Shown here piece after piece: positions 57,959-64,000 of a stretch of 64,000 bases of DNA. Source of the stretch: Scopulariopsis brevicaulis (lineage: Eukaryota > Ascomycota > Sordariomycetes > Microascales > Microascaceae). The stretch covers positions 1 to 64,000 of the forward strand of contig JAGFNX010000052.1 of NCBI GenBank assembly GCA_017657125.1, in the 5' to 3' direction. The stretch's first letter is position 1. Each line of letters begins with the position of its first letter. Position numbers and translations under genes: made by a program. The notes below the pieces were generated by a model. It was not told the origin of the DNA, made no database searches, and saw only the letters and a program-made list of their open reading frames with translations.

Positions 57959-60900
57959 GGTGAAGAGTTGTAAAAAGCTGGTATAGGAGATTTGTTATGA
58001 CGTGTATCCTAGGAATCGAGATTTGTCCCCAAACTTGCCGGGAGCCTGGCTACTTTTATACTATAAAGTTGGCCGATGTGGCGCGTTTGTTCCGAGATGC
58101 CCCCGGCTCATCCCAGACTAGTGAGCCGCTGGACTCCGTACCCCGCGATTCCAACTCCACAGTATGCACCCCGGAGTGGGCAGCCTGTGGTCAGAGTGAG
58201 CCTCAATGCCCCACACGGCCGAGCGGACGCGGGAGCCCTGGGGCGAAGTCACACCGAGGCGCCTCCCACTGGCTCGGGCGGACGGCCCCAGGGTTAGACT
58301 GTGGGGCTCTACGATCGCGGGGGAAAAAGCAGCTGATGACTCGATGCCTTGTTTCTCGTGACGCGGCCGCCGGAGCCAATGAGACGTCTCTGGCCGACCC
58401 CGCGTTTCGATGGCCGGCATAGACCGATGTGGGGAGCGACGAGTTCCGGGCGTCGATCGGCCCATGCGGGCATATCATGCCACCGCGAGTCTCCCCGCTC
58501 TGTTTGCCCAGGGGCTCCCCACGGTGGCCGTCGAATCAGAGGGCGCATTGTAATAGTGCGCAAATCGTCCGTACGACCGAGGGAGACGCTATACCCCACC
58601 ACGAGGATTTGCGGCTCAGATCGGCTGATGTTTAGACGCTAGGATCGACTTCCCTATTACGCTAGCGGCGATTGACGGTGCTTGGTTCCTAAAGCGGTAG
58701 GTAATAGGCGGCACGAGGTAGTCGACCATGGCCGAGACCCTCGCCGCAGCGCGGATCCAGGGGCTACGTGGCACCCTGCTTCGTAGGGCCTCTCGGCTGT
58801 CAGCTTCCGAGCTGCCCGACGCGAGAAATCCTGGCAGGACTTTCCAGGTCCAGCGTGTCCTTTCCTGACGGGGAGCAAGAGTGGTGCGTGTGCCTGCGGT
58901 TGCGAGGTAGATGTTGATAGCGACGCGCATGATGCCCTGCAGGTGTTCCTTGGTTGGTGCTGGGCTAAGGGTGCAGGAGACTAGGAATGAGGGTGATGGC
59001 GGCGACCCGGCCGCGGGATGTGTGACCTATCGCTGCGAGTGGACGAACTTGGCGACTACCGCGCCGGCAGTGGTGCTAGATACGACGGCGTAAACTGTAC
59101 ATAGGTCTGGCGCCGAGTCGAGGATCTCGTGCGTCGTGTTTTGCGGTTACTACCACGGCTGCAGGTAAATTCCCCGACATACTCTGACCCCGAGCAATTA
59201 CCCCGACACCGGGCAGATACACCGCCGGCGAGGCTCGACAGGTATATATGGTGACCGATGGGATCAGGACATTAGCAAATCCCCATGAGCTCCACCCGTA
59301 GCTTGATCATCTCGTAACTTGTGAAGCACTCACGGGGTATGGCTTGCTTGTCAGCAACTTGGAGGGACAGCCCTCGCCAAAGAAGCGGCCATGGAGCCGT
59401 TGACAAGACCAACAGCCCTAACGACAAAACTCTTCCATAGGTTATCGTCGAACTCGATTCGAGCTAGGGCTACATGGTAACACAGAACGTCCGGACCCTT
59501 GAGCTCCCAGGGTCCCGTTGGAGGAGGTTCGCCGCGTTCCGACGCCGGGATATCGCTGGGAAGATTTTTCGGATTTTGGATACTGAAGAGCGATACTCTT
59601 AGTCGCGGCGGATACCCGAATTTCCTAAGCTAGACGGAGGGGTGCAGTCTAGCTAATGTTGTTATCCCGCTTTCGCTGCGCAAATAGGCTGAACCTACCG
59701 AGGAGGCGTATTCATGGTTGCGGGGGTCGCTAGTTTACGCTATCAATACGAAACTAGACTGGATATGAAATAATCAACTTTGATCTAACCAACGACGGTG
59801 TTGGTCCTTTAACTTCAATGGGCAACTTGATCCACGGTGGCATCGGTCCATAATTGCCAAGACTGCGGCGCTGCACCTTATAGTTGTGGGGGGATTCCTC
59901 TCGCGCCGAAGGCCACTGGAAGCGAGTACGACCAAGAGAAATGGGGTACCATCGCATCTACCGAAGTAAGATACCCTCCAGTGGAATTTCCGCTCAGGAC
60001 GCTGTCCCTGTCTGTGCAGAAGCCTAGGTGTTCACACGGGCGGTTTGCAATGCAGGCGTAGGCCAACTCGCGTGGCATGTTCCTTCCATTTGGTTGGCAC
60101 TAGTCGTGGACAATTGCGTTGACTGGCCACCATCTGAGTTCTGATACTCTTCAAACACAGTAGCATTTGCAGCATAAGAGCCAGTGCTGAAAACCCGTTA
60201 CAGACACACTCTCAAACCTTGCTCCCACTTCTATTGGCGATTACCAAGAGCTCAGCCACGCGCTGTTCGTCGTGGTTCGGCCGTCTGAGAGTGATCAATG
60301 TAGCTGCCAATGCGGGTGGCTTGAGCGCAGGTTGTATCAATGACCAACTCGACGTCACTCACAGCTTGAGGGAATACTGTTCCCGAAGCCAGAGGTAGGT
60401 ATCGTTGCGAGGCGGGCCGTGGCAATTGTGGCACTTGAACGGGTTTGTTCAAAGTGACGCTTCAGGATGCTGATGTCTATGTCAGCTTCCCTCGCTTTGG
60501 AGGTCTTGCCTGTGCTACACGTGAGATCGATTTGGGATGCACCTAAGAAATTTCAAGCAATTATAACAAACATGACGCTTGGGTAGAACGATGGGTCATA
60601 CGAGAAACATGTCTTCACGTGTAGAAGCAGATGATGTTCCTTTGGAGTACCCCTGGAGCAAGCAGAATACATGATCTCCTCCGCAACGCGATAAACGCTG
60701 CCATCACCTCGCATACATGTATGCTTTCGTTGCGGGACGAGGCTTCCACTGGACATGTGCACGAACCCTGCGGTGGTCGACAACGAAAACCGCGCGGGAG
60801 AACGGAGGAGGCACTCTGTCACTTGGTGTACACCTCAACTGAGGGCAGTCCCACTATTTTGCGACCCTCAGGTGAGGTAAGTGCGCTACCATCAGTTGAG

Positions 60901-61910
60901 GTAAGCACTCCACTCTGTCCGCTCAGTGCCCGAGTTTTACGTTGTCTTTCCTCTTCTCTGCATCGCCCATCTTTCTTACTAATTCTCCTTTTTAGGTTCA
61001 GCGGGGAGCTCCCCGCAGGTTTTCCCTGCATGCTATCGGCCCTATCGGCCCCACCGCTCCGATGCAAAGTTTAGTCGGGGTGAGGGGACCCGAGCCCAAA
61101 GTGGCAAGTCCGCCTCGCAGGTCGCAAGCAACCACGGAGCGGCGGGATAGGAGGACGGGTGACGGGGCTTAACAGGTCTTGATTTGTATTCGGGGTGGAA
61201 CGGACGCTTTAGTTGGTAGGACGAGTCCTCAGGGGAAGCCAGCGGTCGCCGTGGCGTATACACAAAGGAGCGGGATTCGGCCACCAGGACCTCAGGATGC
61301 GGCAACGATAACTCAGTAATACGAGGTCATGCAAGGAGAGGTGATATCTCGACGCACAGGCACGCGCATGGGTAGAACTTTTAAACATCTATTCGACCGG
61401 CTGTATCAAGGTCGGTAACGTCAGTTTCCTATCGACCAATCCCGTCCCCGCACAACCATCACGAGGGTGGAGAAACTGCACAGCGTACGAGGCCGCAGCT
61501 CCCCAAATAACCTGGCAAGCCCCCCTTCCCCTCCCCCGCTCCCCACACGATGGCGAATTTTTACCTGATTTTTCGCGTTGGTCAGAGCCCTCAGCGGGTC
61601 GGGGGATCCTCGGGTGGACTCTGGCCGCTATCATAGGTCTGCCGTCCGGGCGGCGTCCCCACCGGGGTGCGAGCCCACGATGCCGGAATCGGATGGGGGA
61701 GTCGGGGGCGGTGGTATAAAAATCGAGAACAATTAGGACGAGGAGAAGCGGGGACCTTGACCTCTTTGTTTTTTTTTTACGGTCAATTCAACTTTGGGAA
61801 GGTGATTCGTTCCACGAGGTGATTGTGTCTGTTTTCTGCTAGTTTACCCCTTTTCCGCCCGTACAAGACATCAACAGCAAGGTCCGGGACAATTCTCAAG
61901 CCGGTCGCCC
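57959..61910. other. 4-kb gene-free tract between ADH and the MFS drug transporter
   Basis: Holds divergent promoters at both ends. A short frame at 58616-58930 (minus) and others are present, but none has motifs. Three copies of a 14-bp motif occur at 60832-60905 and a 16-bp palindrome at 61001-61016. A T run at about 61769-61779 lies 130 bp upstream of the transporter start. Confidence 0.45.
60832..60905. repeat. Three copies of a 14-bp near-palindrome, one inverted
   Basis: ACCTCAACTGAGGG at 60832-60845 is followed by its near inverse CCCTCAGGTGAGGT at 60865-60878 and TCAGTTGAGGTAAG at 60892-60905. The last two share TGAGGTAAG. They could be part of a transposon end or a multi-site regulator target. 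No element boundary was found. Confidence 0.4.
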
Positions 61911-63851
61911 ATGTCGTCGACCAAAATGGCGGCTACGCAGACCGCAACCGTCGAGTACCCCCCCGAGGTGGCCCTGGAGTCTGGCCCTCCCTCGCCGCCC
62001 ACCCTCCACACGCCATCCGGGGTCGTGACGCCCTCGGGCGCCGCTACGCCGGCAGCCGCCCCGCGGACCTTTACCGTCGACCAGTTCCACGGCTTGACGA
62101 GGACGAGGCGGGTGCTCATCCTGGGCCTCATCATGTTTTCCAATCTCGTGCAGGTATGGCGCCCGAGACTCGCGCTTTCCCTGGGCGCCGAGGTCGCCGG
62201 GCTAACGGAGGTATTGTCCTAGTTCATCTCCAACTTTGCGACCGTGTCGGGCGGCTTCACCTTTAGCAAGATCCTCGACGACGGCCCGGCAAACTGGCTC
62301 GCAGCAGCCTACTCGTAAGCCGCGACCCCTTTCCACTCATCTCCCTTTTACCCCCATCCCCAATGAGACCCAAGCAATCTCAGTAACTAACCGCCCGGGC
62401 AGCATCACCCAGGGCTCCTTCGTCCTCGTAAGCGGCCGCCTAGGCACAATTTACGGCCACCAGAATGCCCTCCTAGCCGGTGCCCTCATCTTCACAGTAT
62501 TCTCCTTCGCCAACGCCTTTGCGACCAACTACGCCGCCTTCATCGCCATGCGCGCGCTCACGGGAGTGGGAGGCGGCATCCTGATGCCCAACTGCGTCGC
62601 GACGATCACCCTGATGGTGCCGCCGGGGCGGTGGCGGAATGTGGCGCTGGGGTGCTTCGGGGCCTCGTCGCCTGTTGGGGGGTTCTTTGGGGCTGTCTTT
62701 GCGGCGGTTTTCACAGAGGTTACGACGGATTGGAAGTGGCTGTTTATCTTCCTGTGAGTGTCCATCGCTGATTATCACTGGTCCTTCTTTTCCCTTCGGC
62801 GGGCGAAGTGGCTAATGTCGGGCTAGGACGCTTCTTCAGGGGTCTGTTATCGCGGCGCTGTTCTTCTCGATGCCGAAGGATCAGCCTCTCGACAGGAAGG
62901 GCCGGATCGACTACATCGGTAGCACCATGGGGCTAGGAAGCCTCGTCCTCTTCAGCGTCGTCTGGAAGTAAGCACCAACCCCCTCGCCACCCCCCTTCAA
63001 CGGACCATCACTGACAACCCCCCAGCCAAGCGCCCTCCTCCGGCTGGGAAGAGCCATACATAATCGTCCTCCTCATCCTCTCCCTCCTCCTCTTCGCCCT
63101 CTTCGTCGTCTGGGAAGGGAAATTCGCCAAAGAGCCCGTGATGCCCCTCGCCGTCTTCAAGACGCCCACGTTCCTCGCCCTCATCCTCGTCGTGGTGATG
63201 AGCTACATGGGCTTCTCCATCTCGCAGTGGTACACCATCACCTGGCTCCAGCAGGTCCGCGGGTGGACCGTCATGCAGACCGCCGCGGGGTACACTCCCT
63301 TCCTCGTCGTGGGCCCCGTGTCCGTTGCGCTGGCGGCGTGGCTTATCCCTCGTCTCGCGGCGCAGTGGATCATGGCCGCGGGTATCGCGGTCGTGGTCGT
63401 CGCGAACGTGCTGGTAGCTACGATGCCGGAGCAGCAGACGTACTGGGCGCAGGCCTTCCCCGCTATCGTCCTCTCGTGCTTCAGTCCAGACTTCGTGTAC
63501 GTCGCCGCCCAGCTCATCGCGAGCAACAGCGTCGGCCGGCGCTACCAGGGCGTGGCGGGGAGCCTCATCGGCACGCTGAACCTGTACGGGAACAGTCTGG
63601 GCATCGGCTTCGCGGGGACGGTCGAGGCGCAGATTGCAAAGTACAAGGACGGAGATTATGTGCTCAGTCTGAGGGGGGCGCTGCTGTTTGGGTGCGTTAT
63701 TGCTGTTGTGGCGCTTGTGATGGACTTTTTGTGGGTGAGGGTGCCGAAGGATGAGAGGGAGGGGTGGGACGCGAACGAGGAGCAGGAGGAGGAGCTGGTT
63801 GTGGGGACTGGGCACCGGTTGGCGGACCTGGAGGTGCCGCACCGGCGTTAG
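61911..63851 (+). CDS. MFS multidrug transporter, DHA2 (14-helix) family
   Basis: Drug:proton antiporter-type membrane protein of 550 residues. Exons: 61911-62153, 62223-62314, 62403-62753, 62827-62967 and 63026-63851; phases agree. The N terminus is cytoplasmic, Pro/Thr/Ala rich and variable. Motifs include LVSGRLGTIYGHQNAL (motif A after helix 2), MRALTGVGGGILMPN (helix 4), SSPVGGFFGAVFAAVF (motif C-like, helix 5), WKWLFIFL and WTVMQTAAGYTPFLVVGP. It belongs to the large fungal group of toxin and drug exporters, but may also export small metabolites. No resistance or biosynthesis gene is adjacent within the window. Confidence 0.9.
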
Positions 63852-64000
63852 GTCGAGGCACCACGCGGTTGCCAGGTATACTTAGAGCACCCGCGGCGCA
63901 GGGGGGGGGAATGCATCCACGGTAAGCACAAAAGGTGGCAATGGGGTTGATGAAGCTCCAGATGACACCGTCTGTTTTTCAAGAGTATGTTTCGAAAGCA

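Noticed and set aside
58616..58930. Minus-strand frame starting MRVAINIYLATAG that looked like a signal peptide exon
   Set aside because: The hydrophobic stretch is too short and broken by Thr/Arg, and no downstream exon or Cys pattern follows.
1..64000. CRISPR arrays, bacterial operons or riboswitches
   Set aside because: The DNA is eukaryotic, with spliced genes and a Pol III tRNA; no regularly spaced repeats were seen.

Overview
The window is nuclear DNA of a filamentous ascomycete (Pezizomycotina). Most genes carry short GT-AG introns, usually 44-100 nt, often with CTAAC or CTGAC branch points. Coding sequence is GC-rich. The gene set fits a plant-associated or plant-degrading mould: an AA9 polysaccharide monooxygenase, a PL3 pectate lyase, a GH2 beta-galactosidase-like enzyme, an Egh16-like surface protein, sugar transporters and small secreted cysteine proteins. 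I can place twenty-one protein genes. Two carry internal lesions and one is a 55-residue peptide gene. There is also one intron-containing tRNA-Val, one transposon cut by the left edge, and a pair of old diverged repeats.

Layout. 0-0.5 kb: 5' part of a Tc1-like transposon. 0.9-5.6 kb: sugar transporter and cytochrome P450, divergent. 6.2-7.3 kb: AA9 LPMO. 7.3-16 kb: gene-poor tract broken only by a phosphate symporter (11.3-13.3 kb), with one copy of a diverged repeat on each side. 16-25.5 kb: second sugar transporter, Egh16-like protein, an A-T-R carboxylic-acid reductase, and a divergent aegerolysin. 27.8-29.5 kb: bleomycin hydrolase. 31.3-31.5 kb: tiny cysteine-rich secreted peptide. 33.8-38.2 kb: cyclase-family hydrolase and GH2. 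39-42.2 kb: disrupted Zn2Cys6 regulator and PL3 pectate lyase. 44.8-51.8 kb: zinc dehydrogenase, Hsp70-like protein, unknown coiled-coil protein. 52.6-58 kb: small secreted protein, tRNA-Val, ankyrin gene with an internal stop, ADH1-type dehydrogenase. 58-61.9 kb: no gene seen. 61.9-63.9 kb: DHA2 multidrug transporter.

How the genes relate. Several neighbours share a theme of carbon acquisition from plant polymers (LPMO, PL3, GH2, two sugar porters). Two palindromic CACGTG sites lie upstream of the phosphate symporter, matching the known NUC-1/Pho4 phosphate-starvation circuit. The A-T-R reductase, P450 and MFS genes are too widely spaced, with housekeeping genes between them, to call a biosynthetic cluster. 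Exon boundaries were worked out by hand from splice signals, frame and family conservation. I saw no clearly new multi-gene system. The best leads are the hidden secreted peptide, the two damaged genes and the phosphate-box arrangement.
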